NCBI GenBank assembly: GCA_022510905.1
Contig: JAFLSN010000003.1
Span: 62,001 to 126,000, forward strand
DNA: 64,000 nt
Direction of reading: 5' to 3'
Source: Treponema sp.
GTDB lineage: Bacteria > Spirochaetota > Spirochaetia > Treponematales > Treponemataceae
In this document: piece after piece, positions 36,010-44,471 of the stretch
Layout of the letters: each line of letters begins with the position of its first letter
Position numbering within the stretch: position 1 is the stretch's first letter
The notes under the pieces: model-generated
The model's database searches: none
What the model was told of the DNA's origin: nothing
What the model saw: only the letters and a program-made list of their open reading frames with translations
Translations under genes and position numbers: made by a program

Positions 36010-37266
36010 TTAGATTCGGCCAAAAATGAGTGATGTGTTTATTCCTCCGAAAGCAAAATTGTTTGACATGACATAATCAGCCTTTATTTCACGGCCTTCA
36101 CCTTTGATGTAGTCAAGCGGACCGCAGTCAGGATCTACATTTGTCAGGTTGAGCGTAGGATGGAACCAGCCTTCGTTCATCATATTGATTGTAAGCCATG
36201 CTTCCACGCATCCACAGGCACCCAATGTGTGCCCAATGTAGCTTTTTGTTGAGCTGATTGGTACCGCGCGGTTAAACACTTTGAATGTGCCGTTGGTTTC
36301 TGCAATGTCACCGTGGTGTGTTGAAGTACCATGTGCATTCACATATGCTATTTTTTCTGCCGGAATTTGAGCGTTGTCAACTGCAAGTTGCAGGCAAGCC
36401 GCCATCATGTCTGAATTTGGACTGGTGATGTGGGTGCCGTCTGCATTGCTGCCAAAGCCAACAACTTCTGCATATATTTTTGCGTCACGTTTTACAGCAT
36501 GCTCCATGTCTTCGAGTATAAGCGTTCCAGCGCCTTCGCCGATTACCAGGCCGTCGCGGTCTTTGTCAAACGGCTTGGGTTCAAGTTCTGGTGTGGTGTT
36601 AAGAATTGCGGTGGCTCCCATGGCATCAAAACAACCTGCATCGGGCGGACACAATTCTTCCGCGCCACCGGCAAGCATCATGTCTTGCATGCCGTTTGCT
36701 ATTGCTTCATATGCATAACCAATCGCCTGGCTTCCAGACGCACATGCCGTGTTTGTGGTAATAATTCTGCCACGCAGTTGGTAGTAAACGCTGATATTGG
36801 CGGCACAAGTTTGAGGCATGCACTTGATGTATGTCTGTGAATCAATGCGGGTGGCATCGTTTTCTATCATCATGGCGGCTAGGTCTATTATTGAATCCAT
36901 GCTGCCCATGCATGAACCGTAGGCGATGCCTGTGCGTCCATTTTTCAGCTCGTCAACAACATCACCATCTTCTTTTAAAAAGCCTGCCATTTTCAGAGCG
37001 CGTTCCGTTGAAACAAGCGAAAGCAGCGCCACACGTCCCATTCCGCGGATTTTTTTGCGCGGATAAGATGGCAAATCTTTTTCATATGGACATGCGAGGC
37101 GGGTGTTCATACGCTCAAAGCGCTCCCAGTCCTTCATGTATTTGATACAGTTTTTGTAAGACTGCAAGGTTTTGAATGCTTCGGGCCAGTCATCGCCTAG
37201 TGCGGTCAACATGCCGCCGCCCGTAACCACTACACGGCGTTTTCCATCAGCTCTTGTAAAATTCAT
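36010..37266 (-). CDS. Beta-ketoacyl-ACP synthase, ApeR-like
   Basis: A 418-residue FabF-type condensing enzyme with a full Cys-His-His set: TACASGSQ (Cys near residue 172), NAHGTSTHHGD near 312, and IGHTLGACGCVEA near 350. The N-terminal half (MKDWERFERM then KKIRGMGRVALLS) is typical of the ApeR branch of aryl polyene clusters rather than housekeeping FabF. It would start or extend the polyene chain. Its start overlaps the ketoreductase stop by ATGA. It is the last gene of the five-gene minus-strand operon and is followed by a terminator. Confidence 0.85.
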   Translation of the reverse strand: MNFTRADGKRRVVVTGGGMLTALGDDWPEAFKTLQSYKNCIKYMKDWERFERMNTRLACPYEKDLPSYPRKKIRGMGRVALLSLVSTERALKMAGFLKEDGDVVDELKNGRTGIAYGSCMGSMDSIIDLAAMMIENDATRIDSQTYIKCMPQTCAANISVYYQLRGRIITTNTACASGSQAIGYAYEAIANGMQDMMLAGGAEELCPPDAGCFDAMGATAILNTTPELEPKPFDKDRDGLVIGEGAGTLILEDMEHAVKRDAKIYAEVVGFGSNADGTHITSPNSDMMAACLQLAVDNAQIPAEKIAYVNAHGTSTHHGDIAETNGTFKVFNRAVPISSTKSYIGHTLGACGCVEAWLTINMMNEGWFHPTLNLTNVDPDCGPLDYIKGEGREIKADYVMSNNFAFGGINTSLIFGRI

Positions 37267-38003
37267 ATGATACCACCATCTACAGAAATTACCTGCCGCG
37301 TTATGTAGCCCGCTTCCTCAGAAAGCAGGAATACGGCAGTTGCGCCAACTTCTTCTGGAGTGCCGGCCCGTCCCATTGGAATGGTTGACATGATTGCTTT
37401 TTTTGCCTCTTCATTTATGCTTTTTACCATGTCAGTTTCAATTACGCCGGGAGCGATTGCATTCACCGTGATGTGGCGGCTTGCAAGTTCAACCGCAAGC
37501 GCTTTTGTCGCGCCGATGATGCCAGCCTTTGACGCGCTGTAGTTTGTTTGGCCACGGTTACCCATTACGCCGCTCACCGAAGAAATGGTGATTATGCGCC
37601 CGCGTTTTTTACGTGCCATTGGCATAGCCAGCGGCTGAATCACGTTGAAAAAGCTGTCCAGGTTTGTGTGAATCACGGAGTCCCAATCTTCACCGGTAAG
37701 GCCCACGAATGTATTGTCGCGTGTGATGCCGGCATTGTTTACCACGCCCCACAATGCGCCGTATTTTTCGGTGATAGCGTCCAGCTTGGCTTTGCATTCA
37801 TCGCGGTTTGAAATGTCAAACTGAATCAGCTCGCCGGTTCCACCAGCTGCCTGAATCTGCGCAAGGGTTTCTTCTGCTTTTTCTTTGCCGTGGTTGTAGT
37901 GGGCAATTACATAATAGCCTGCTTTTGCGGCGCACACGGCAATTGCACGACCAATTCCGCCACTTGCACCTGTTACCAAAATTCTCTTTTGTTCTTCTGA
38001 CAT
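37263..38003 (-). CDS. 3-ketoacyl-ACP reductase, ApeQ-like
   Basis: A FabG-type short-chain dehydrogenase of 246 residues. The NADPH site is TGASGGIGRAIA, the NNAG motif is VVNNAGITRDN, and the catalytic Ser-Tyr-Lys lie in ISSVSGVMG and YSASKAG. In the polyene pathway it reduces each 3-keto unit. Start 38003 is preferred to 38015 because GGGAG lies eight bases before it. It is coupled at both ends to its neighbours, between the ApeP-like and ApeR-like genes, as in known clusters. Confidence 0.88.
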   Translation of the reverse strand: MSEEQKRILVTGASGGIGRAIAVCAAKAGYYVIAHYNHGKEKAEETLAQIQAAGGTGELIQFDISNRDECKAKLDAITEKYGALWGVVNNAGITRDNTFVGLTGEDWDSVIHTNLDSFFNVIQPLAMPMARKKRGRIITISSVSGVMGNRGQTNYSASKAGIIGATKALAVELASRHITVNAIAPGVIETDMVKSINEEAKKAIMSTIPMGRAGTPEEVGATAVFLLSEEAGYITRQVISVDGGII

Positions 38004-38015
38004 AATAACTCCCAT

Positions 38016-38537
38016 TTACTTTGAGCGGGCGTTGCTCAAAACTTCTTCCATATTTTTCATTTCCATAACGGAAATCTTTGCAGTGGCCGCAGGTTCTGCG
38101 TCATCGCGGTTTTTGTAGATGGCACAGTTGTATCGGTACACGTTGTCTGCATGGTAGTCTTCATCGATGCGCATTTGTACCGTGGTATTGTTTTTTAACA
38201 CATCAACATTTGCGCGGAAGTCAACCACGCTCAACACCACTCCCGGACGCGATAAATCCGGGTCATGGTTGTAAATCCTGGTGATGGTAGAAAAAGCTGA
38301 AATTCCCTGCGCCATAAGCTCAAAGCCTGACCATGTTGGAATTCCATCTAATTCCTTCTCGTAGAAAATACAATCCTTGGTTATATCATACTCTGTCGTA
38401 ACTTTCCGTGCAACCACATCATGCGCTGTTACACGGCTGAGCAAAAACATTTTTCCTTTGTGCGGCAGAAAGTTTAGCAGCTCGTCATATTCAATGCGCT
38501 GCGGAATTTCTACTTTGCCTTCGACGTTTTCGTACAT
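38016..38537 (-). CDS. 3-hydroxyacyl-ACP dehydratase-like protein, ApeP-like
   Basis: A 173-residue hot-dog-fold protein. LPHKGKMFLLSRV near residue 25 and GFELMAQGISAF near 75 match the ApeP branch of thioester dehydratases. The canonical HFPG histidine loop of FabZ is not present (SG before FELMAQ instead of FPG), in line with ApeP acting as one half of an ApeI-ApeP heterodimer. No ApeI is found in the window. The start is set by AGGAGG seven bases upstream, overlapping the stop codon of the preceding ketosynthase gene; the frame runs further upstream without support. Confidence 0.82.
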   Translation of the reverse strand: MYENVEGKVEIPQRIEYDELLNFLPHKGKMFLLSRVTAHDVVARKVTTEYDITKDCIFYEKELDGIPTWSGFELMAQGISAFSTITRIYNHDPDLSRPGVVLSVVDFRANVDVLKNNTTVQMRIDEDYHADNVYRYNCAIYKNRDDAEPAATAKISVMEMKNMEEVLSNARSK

Positions 38538-38548
38538 GCGTTTTCCTC

Positions 38549-39763
38549 CTAATTCTTTTTGTGTAAAATCAGTGCGACATTTGAACCGCCAAATGCAAAT
38601 GAATTTGACATGCAGTAACTCGGTTTTTTGTTTATTGTGCTGCATGCAAAAGCGCTGTCAACAATATTTATTGGTGGCAATGCTGAATCAGTCTGGCCGT
38701 CCCAAACCTGCTGCGGAAGACAAACGGTGTCGGCATTTTCATTTTGAACCAGCGTTTCGTAGCAGATGGCGGCTTCAAGTGCACCGGCGGCACCGAGCGT
38801 GTGACCCGTTATTGATTTTGTTGAACTGCACGGAACAGCCCTGCCGCCGAATACGTTTTTGAGCGCCTCCGCTTCCATTGCATCGTTGAATTTGGTGCCT
38901 GTGCCGTGCAGGTTCACGTAGTCAATATCATGGGCAGAAATGCCTGCGTCTTGCAGAGCCTGTTTCATGGCGGCGGTGGCACCAATACCTTGGGGGTCGG
39001 GTGCCGTCATGTGGTGGGCATCGGCGCTTTCGCCGTAACCTGCGAGCACCACTGCGGCGGAGCTTGTGTGCAAAGGCTCTTTTGAGAGCACAAAGAACGC
39101 GGCACCGTCGCCCAGGCTGATTCCTCTGCGATTTTTGCTGAAAGGATTTGTGGGTACTGGCGAAATTGCTTCAAGCGAATTGAAGCCTTTTAAAACCGTA
39201 TCCGAAGCAATATCAACGCCGCCTGCGACAACGGCATCGGCGGCACCACACTGAATCAGCTCTGCGGCTTTTATAATAGCTCCCGCGCTGGAAGAACACG
39301 CCGTGCTGAATGCAAGCACCGGGCCCTGCATGTGGTATAATTCCTGCACAAATGTTGCCACATAGTCAGCGCCCTGCATTTCAAGCTCATATGTTTCTGG
39401 GAATTCTCCCTGCTCAAAATATACACGATGATTGGCAAGTGAAAATTCACTGCCATTGTCGCAAGAACCCACACATACTCCAACTCGTTGGGCACCGTAC
39501 CGTTCCATCGCCAGCTCAATGTCCGTGGCAATCTGCTTCAGCGCAGCTTCTTCCAGCCTGATTATATGCATGTTGTAGCGACCATTTGCATTTTCCAGAG
39601 CAGAATCTGGAACACGGGCCGCAAAAAACTGGTCTCCAGCCGCCGTTCGCACGGGCACAATGCCGTTTTGGTGCGCATGAGTCACCGCGTGCCACAATTC
39701 CGCAGCGTTCAATCCTGCCGCGCACACACAGCCAGGCGCCGAAAAATAAACTGGATTGTTCAT
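38549..39763 (-). CDS. Beta-ketoacyl-ACP synthase, ApeO-like
   Basis: A 404-residue condensing enzyme with catalytic Cys in FSTACSSSAG (near residue 160), NLHGTGTKFNDAMEA near 300 and ITGHTLGAAGALEA near 335. Its short N terminus (VYFSAPGCVCAAGLN) and the ICYETL and NSFAFGGSN C-terminal segments fit ApeO. In studied systems ApeO pairs with the chain-length factor ApeC; the ApeC-like gene lies at 3.2-3.9 kb. The start overlaps the preceding lipoprotein stop by ATGA and its stop overlaps the next gene's ribosome site. Confidence 0.87.
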   Translation of the reverse strand: MNNPVYFSAPGCVCAAGLNAAELWHAVTHAHQNGIVPVRTAAGDQFFAARVPDSALENANGRYNMHIIRLEEAALKQIATDIELAMERYGAQRVGVCVGSCDNGSEFSLANHRVYFEQGEFPETYELEMQGADYVATFVQELYHMQGPVLAFSTACSSSAGAIIKAAELIQCGAADAVVAGGVDIASDTVLKGFNSLEAISPVPTNPFSKNRRGISLGDGAAFFVLSKEPLHTSSAAVVLAGYGESADAHHMTAPDPQGIGATAAMKQALQDAGISAHDIDYVNLHGTGTKFNDAMEAEALKNVFGGRAVPCSSTKSITGHTLGAAGALEAAICYETLVQNENADTVCLPQQVWDGQTDSALPPINIVDSAFACSTINKKPSYCMSNSFAFGGSNVALILHKKN

Positions 39764-40350
39764 GGTTCAGCCTCCAGCGTGTATGTGTAGCCGCGCAGAT
39801 GATTTTGAATCATAACAGAGCCGTTTTGTCTGGTGATTGTTTCAATGCAGCGAGAATTGTCAAAAATTTTTCTTACTGTGGCAAAATCAGATATTTCTTC
39901 AATAAATGAAAGTCCGCTTTGCCCGTACAGGGTTTTGAGCGATTCAATTTGATAATAGGCGCTTTGTAAATCGGCCACGATGTATTGCGGTTTTAGTTTT
40001 TTTGGAATATATGCGGAATCAAAACTAATGACTGTGTTCGTGTATGTAAGCGTTCCCATGTCAACACCAAAATCATTTAAAAGCATAAGCGAAATTGTTT
40101 CTGCATCAGCATGAAGATAGACTCGCGCAGAAAATGTGCGTTCGCCAAAAGTGCCTGTAAAAAACTGCAAGGCATCGATTGTGCCGTCCATGCACTGCGG
40201 CGGTAGCAGCACGATTTTTTTTGTGTTGGTGATGTAAACCGTTTTTTCGGCATCAACCTGCCGTGCGGTGCTTGCGCAGGAACCGCACAGAACGGCCAGC
40301 GCTCCAACCACAGCGCAAAAACAGTGAGCCATTGAAGTGTGTAGGTTCAT
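39760..40350 (-). CDS. DUF3261-like lipoprotein, ApeN-like
   Basis: A 196-residue lipoprotein: signal MNLHTSMAHCFCAVVGALAV with lipobox LCGSC. The mature domain (VLLPPQCMDGTIDALQFFTG, VYLHADAETISLMLLNDFG) resembles the DUF3261 outer-membrane-type lipoproteins that sit just before the KS gene in aryl polyene clusters. It may help place the pigment in the outer membrane. It is the first gene of the operon. In-frame ATG 40371 is an alternative start, nine bases past a second TATGCT box. Confidence 0.72.
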   Translation of the reverse strand: MNLHTSMAHCFCAVVGALAVLCGSCASTARQVDAEKTVYITNTKKIVLLPPQCMDGTIDALQFFTGTFGERTFSARVYLHADAETISLMLLNDFGVDMGTLTYTNTVISFDSAYIPKKLKPQYIVADLQSAYYQIESLKTLYGQSGLSFIEEISDFATVRKIFDNSRCIETITRQNGSVMIQNHLRGYTYTLEAEP

Positions 40351-40378
40351 CTTAAAAATCAGCATACGGCGACAATTT

Positions 40379-40407
40379 ATTGTAAACTTTGTAATTGTAT
40401 TTGTCAA
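40379..40407 (-). promoter_or_regulatory. Promoter of the ApeN-R-like operon
   Basis: On the minus strand, a perfect TTGACA (40402-40407), a 17-bp spacer and TACAAT (40379-40384). Transcription would begin near 40372, giving a very short leader before the lipoprotein gene. Confidence 0.65.
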
Positions 40408-40636
40408 ACCCGTTGACATGCATATGGCGGATGCAGTGGCGCAACGTCCATGCAGCGATTTTAGGTTGCTTAAAAAACGTAAGAAAGTTTTGTTTTTTAG
40501 TCAGCACAAATATTTTTGTTTTACATTGAATTCTTTATGCCGGTTTGTTATTTTCTTGACGGAAGGCATGAATTCTTTTACAATATCTTTATGCTCTTTC
40601 CGTGCGCAAAAAACAAAGCTTTCTTTACAAAAAGGC

Positions 40637-40664
40637 TTGACACACCGAATCAAATGCGCACAAT
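40637..40664 (+). promoter_or_regulatory. Possible promoter facing the heptamer array
   Basis: TTGACA (40637-40642), a 16-bp spacer and CACAAT (40659-40664). Transcription would start at the first bases of the GAACCGC repeat and run to the CAP-domain gene. Confidence 0.35.
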
Positions 40665-40668
40665 TCTG

Positions 40669-40769
<101 letters not shown>

Positions 40770-40891
40770 TCATTATAGCAAATGCAATTTTTCTCACAAA
40801 GAAGCCTTTACAGGTTTTGCGCACAAGCGCATTGGCTGCGGGCTTTTCAAATTTCTGGAGCCGAACCACAAGACTTTGCAAAATAAAATCA

Positions 40892-40962
40892 GCAGGTTGA
40901 AATCAGCCACGCATATAGTGCATCGGATTTCAACCTGCGCTTTCCGGGAAGTTGAGGCTTCC
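40892..40962 (+). repeat. Two hairpins upstream of the CAP-domain gene
   Basis: GCAGGTTGAAATC (40892-40904) pairs with GATTTCAACCTGC (40925-40937), a 13-bp stem without a T run. A GGAAG/CTTCC hairpin (40946-40962) follows, sharing GGAAGTT and GGCTTCC with a hairpin at 30474-30490. Both would lie in the 5' leader of the next gene. Confidence 0.55.
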
Positions 40963-40990
40963 TGCAATGCCGCATTTTAGGAGGATTTAC

Positions 40991-41557
40991 ATGAAAAATC
41001 GCATTTTTTATCTGATTGGAATCATTTTTGTGGCGCTCTCTTTTGCCGCCTGTTCCGATGACGAAAATTTACTGGAAATTGACTATGCAGATGTTACTGC
41101 GAATATAGACGATAAGGTGCTGGATTGTTTTAATCTGACCAACGCATTTAGGACAGGTAGCGAGGCGTATTATTGGAATGAGGACAATAAGACCAAAACA
41201 AACCTTGTGGGGCAGCTCTCCGAGCTCACGCTGGACGAGGAGCTGTGCAGGGCGGCGCAAATCCGCGCGAATGAAATCGTGAGGAGCTTCTCCCACACAC
41301 GCCCGAACGGAAATAAATGCTTCACCGTCCTGAAAGACCTCTCAATCTCTTATGGCACGGCAGCCGAGAACATCGCCGCAGGAAATCAGTCCGGCGAGAA
41401 AACGTTCTTGCAGTGGAAAGAGGACGACAAGAATTACGCCGGACAGGGACACCGCAGGAATATGCTCGGCGCGAACTACAAACGAATCGGAATCGCGTAT
41501 GCATACAACGCGAACAGCACATACAGATACTACTGGGCAATGATTCTGACAAACTAG
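40991..41557 (+). CDS. CAP/SCP-domain lipoprotein
   Basis: A 188-residue lipoprotein: signal peptide with lipobox LSFAAC, then a CAP (cysteine-rich secretory/PR-1 like) domain. Typical motifs are LDCFNLTNAFR, LCRAAQIRANEIV, SFSHTRPNG, TAAENIAAGN, and GHRRNMLGANYKRIGIAYA. Bacterial CAP proteins are extracellular and of mostly unknown function; some bind lipids or cell-wall material. AGGAGG lies six bases before the ATG. Codon use looks more G+C-rich than the neighbours in the second half. It is flanked by two tandem-repeat regions. Confidence 0.85.
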   Translation: MKNRIFYLIGIIFVALSFAACSDDENLLEIDYADVTANIDDKVLDCFNLTNAFRTGSEAYYWNEDNKTKTNLVGQLSELTLDEELCRAAQIRANEIVRSFSHTRPNGNKCFTVLKDLSISYGTAAENIAAGNQSGEKTFLQWKEDDKNYAGQGHRRNMLGANYKRIGIAYAYNANSTYRYYWAMILTN

Positions 41558-41681
41558 CCGCTTGCCTAACAGTTTGAATCGCGCAGAAATTGCGGAACCG
41601 TTACCCAAAACTGACGGCCCATCTACCCTAAGCCGCACTGTTTGCCCATCTCACAGATTGATGAGGTAAAACCACTGCAAA

Positions 41682-42666
41682 TTTTGCCCGCCCCAAGGGA
41701 ATTTTCGCTAAAACACATGGCGTTTTGCCTGTCCAGAGGGAATTCCTGCTAAAACGTGCGGCGTTTTGCCCGCCTCAAGGGAATTTCCGCTAAAACGCGC
41801 GGTATTTTGTCTGTCCGGAGGGAATTTCTGCTAAAACGTGCGGTGTTTTACCTGTCCAAAGAGAATTCCTTCTAACGGCAATCTGCCGTTGTTCGTCAAA
41901 ACGGAATTTCCGCCAGCGGCAATCCGCCGTTGCCCGTCCAGGCGGAATTTCCGTAAGCGGCATTTTGCCGTTGCCCGTCCAGGCGGAATTTCTACCATCG
42001 GCAATCCGCCGTTGCCTGTCCAGGCGGAATTTCCGCCATCGGCAATCCGCCGTTGCCTGTCCAAAGAGGATTTCCGCCATCGGCAATCCGCCGTTGCCCA
42101 TCCAAGCGGAATTTCCGTAAGCGGCAATCCGCCGTTGCCCGTCCAGGTGGAATTTCTGCCAGCGGCAGAACGCCGTTGCCTGTCCAAAGAGGATTTCCGC
42201 CAGCGGCAGAACGCCGTTGCCTGTCCAAAGAGGATTTCCGCCATCGGCAATCCGCCGTTGCCCGTCCAAGCGAAATTTCCGCCATCGGCAGATTGCCGTT
42301 GCCCGTCCAAGCGGAATTTCTGCCATCGGCAGATTGCCGTTGCCCATCCAGGCGGAATTTCTACCATCGGCAATCCGCCGTTGCCTGTCCAGGCGGCATT
42401 TCCGCCAGCGGCAACCCGCCGTTGCCTGTCCAAAGGGAATTTCCGCCATCGGCAATCCGCCGTTGCCCGTCCAGGCGGAATTTCCGCCATCGGCATTTTG
42501 CCATTGCTCGTCCAAGCGGAATTTCCGTAAGCGGCATTTTGCCGTTGCCTGTCCAGGCGGAATTTCCGCCATCGGCATTTTGCCATTGCTCGTCCAAGCG
42601 GAATTTCTACCAGTGGCAAATCGCCGTTGCCCGTCCAAGCGTGATTTCTGCTAACGGCTGTGTGTC
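41682..42666. repeat. 41-bp minisatellite, 24 units
   Basis: Twenty-four units of exactly 41 bp with no insertion or deletion. Each has a GGAATT(T)CC dyad, in most units enlarged to GGCGGAA-T-TTCCGCC, and most have a GGCAA/TTGCC pair. The first five units are a variant type with GCTAAAACGTGCGG-like ends; the rest vary at two short blocks. A degenerate unit may precede at 41641-41681. It fills nearly all of the 1.28-kb gap between the CAP and MscS genes. Long frames on both strands are by-products of the repeat. Confidence 0.92.
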
Positions 42667-42836
42667 GTTCCTTTTTGGAAGGCATCAGAAAGTATCTTTT
42701 TATCATGGCGGTTGTTGTCGTTTGTTTTGTGGTTGATGTATGTAGCAATGGGCTGATCCTGAAAGTTGGTGTTTTTGTTTGACCGCATTGTTTCTTTCTG
42801 GTAACGTGTATTCATAAAAAAGGAGGATTTGTGCGT

Positions 42837-43727
42837 ATGGAAAATACGGAATCAGTGGGAACGGTTGTAGCGCATACTTTGAGCGATCATTTAAAAAATG
42901 TTTTGCATATTGATGCGCTCCGTGCTTACATCGCCTGGCCCAATCTTATCAAATTTGGAATCAGCGCGGTAACCATCATCTTGTTTTACATCATTTATCG
43001 GCTGGTAAAGCGTGTTATCAAAAAGCGGGCGGTTGCAAAGTTTCAGCCTAACACTGTTGTTTTTTTGAACAAGATTGTGAGCTATTCGTTTTACATTCTG
43101 ATTTTCATGTACGTGCTCAGTCTGTTCGGCATTAGCCTTAAGGCTGTGTGGGGTGCGGCCGGCGTGGCTGGTCTGGCCATCGGTTTTGCGGCCCAAACCA
43201 GTGTGAGCAATCTTATCAGCGGAATTTTTGTGCTCGGCGAAAAAGCTATGAAAATCGGTGACTATATTTCCGTTGGCGATACCAGCGGCACGGTTGATAC
43301 GGTTGGGCTTTTGAGTGTTACCGTGCATACGCTGGATAATCAGATGGTGCGTATTCCGAACAGCACGATCATCAACACCAACATGCAGAATTACAGCTAT
43401 TTTCCTGTCAGGAGGCTCGTGTTCGAAATTCCCATCAAATATGAGGAGAACCTGTCTAAGGCGCTTGCGTCTATAAAGCGTGTGCCGGCTTTGTGCCCCA
43501 CCGTGCTTTCAGAGCCGGAGCCGGTTGCCTATTATGACGGTTTTAGTGCCAGTGTTGTTTTAAAGCTCGCGGTATGGATTAACAACAAAGATTTGCTGCA
43601 AACAAAAAACGATGTATACATGAACATTGTCAAAGTTTGTGATGAAGACGAAATAGAGCTTGCATACACACGGTACGATGTGGCGATTGTCAGCGGAGGA
43701 AAAACAAACGGAATAAACCAAGAATAA
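42837..43727 (+). CDS. Small-conductance mechanosensitive channel (MscS family)
   Basis: A ~296-residue membrane channel that opens under hypo-osmotic stress. Three hydrophobic segments (about 35-55, 80-100, 108-125) end in the pore helix, which has the Gly/Ala-rich pattern GAAGVAGLAIGFAAQTSVSN. The beta domain follows (FVLGEKAMKIGDYISVGD, VRIPNSTIINTNMQNYS). AGGAGG at 42821-42826 serves either GTG 42831 or ATG 42837. It follows the 41-bp repeat region directly. Confidence 0.92.
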   Translation: MENTESVGTVVAHTLSDHLKNVLHIDALRAYIAWPNLIKFGISAVTIILFYIIYRLVKRVIKKRAVAKFQPNTVVFLNKIVSYSFYILIFMYVLSLFGISLKAVWGAAGVAGLAIGFAAQTSVSNLISGIFVLGEKAMKIGDYISVGDTSGTVDTVGLLSVTVHTLDNQMVRIPNSTIINTNMQNYSYFPVRRLVFEIPIKYEENLSKALASIKRVPALCPTVLSEPEPVAYYDGFSASVVLKLAVWINNKDLLQTKNDVYMNIVKVCDEDEIELAYTRYDVAIVSGGKTNGINQE

Positions 43728-43766
43728 AAGTAGTGAATTTTGAAATTCAGTGCGCATACTGTCTGT

Positions 43767-44342
43767 ATGAACGCAGATTGTTTTTTTGAACGGCTTTGCT
43801 TGTGGTGCGCAAATGTTGTTTTGGCTTTTGCGGCGGCATCTTGCTGTTTTATGGAAACGGAAGTGGCTGAAATCCGCATTCCGCACGAGCTGGATGGCAG
43901 TGATTCCAGGGCCACTGCTATTGTTCCGAACCACTGGCTTTTTTATGTGGCGGACGGTACTGGCCAGCCGCAGGCACAAACCGTTCAGAATGGAGCACGG
44001 ATTTCGGTTTCATTCAGCAAAAACGCATATACGGCACTGCTTGCGGTTCCGTGTGCGCTGGATGGTACCGCGCTTGCAAAACCGTATGGCATCATTTATC
44101 CTGTGGGTACCACGTTGACCCAAAAAGATGGTTTTGCCGCAGATGTTTTGCGCACAATGTATGTGGCTTCTACAAGTGGCTCGCAAGTCCAGAGGCAAAC
44201 TTTTTTGGCGCACTTCAACTGGCGAAAATTTATGGAGACCTGCCGGACATATGAAGACCCTTGGATGCTTGACAAGCCACGTATTCTTGAAGCTATAGCG
44301 GAAGGCAGATTGAAAAAAAGCGACATAGTTCTGGAAAAATAA
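43767..44342 (+). CDS. Putative lipoprotein, unknown
   Basis: A 191-residue protein whose N terminus (LCLWCANVVLAFAAASCC) looks like a lipoprotein signal. The mature part has a beta-rich central region (NHWLFYVADGTGQ) and a C-terminal helical part. No family recognised. ATG 43767 is chosen over 43740 because a CATACT box (43755-43760) ends six bases before it. Its last ~40 residues (CRTYEDPWMLDKPRILEAI) look like a separate amphipathic segment. Confidence 0.6.
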   Translation: MNADCFFERLCLWCANVVLAFAAASCCFMETEVAEIRIPHELDGSDSRATAIVPNHWLFYVADGTGQPQAQTVQNGARISVSFSKNAYTALLAVPCALDGTALAKPYGIIYPVGTTLTQKDGFAADVLRTMYVASTSGSQVQRQTFLAHFNWRKFMETCRTYEDPWMLDKPRILEAIAEGRLKKSDIVLEK

Positions 44343-44429
44343 CCGAAGATCGGTGCGTCATGCGCGAGGTACATTGGACGGCATTTTCCCGAAGGAAGTG
44401 TTGTGCTAAAAAGTTGTTTCCGAGGGAAG

Positions 44430-44445
44430 GGGGTATGTACCCTTT
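44430..44445 (-). repeat. Possible R1 core fragment
   Basis: GGTATGTACCCTTT (44432-44445) is identical to the core of R1 copy D read on the plus strand. The preceding G makes a GGGTA/TACCC palindrome. The flanks do not match, so this is at most a fragment. Confidence 0.3.
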
Positions 44446-44471
44446 TGTCCAAATCGGTGTATAGTTATAGC

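Noticed and set aside
41682-42666. CRISPR array
   Set aside because: Units are contiguous and similar throughout; there are no unique spacers and no cas genes nearby.
41790-42748. Long ORFs on both strands across the 41-bp repeats (up to 305 codons)
   Set aside because: Several frames on both strands are open at once because the repeat lacks stop codons. No promoter or ribosome site fits, and there is no evidence that one frame is selected. Kept as a repeat, not a gene.
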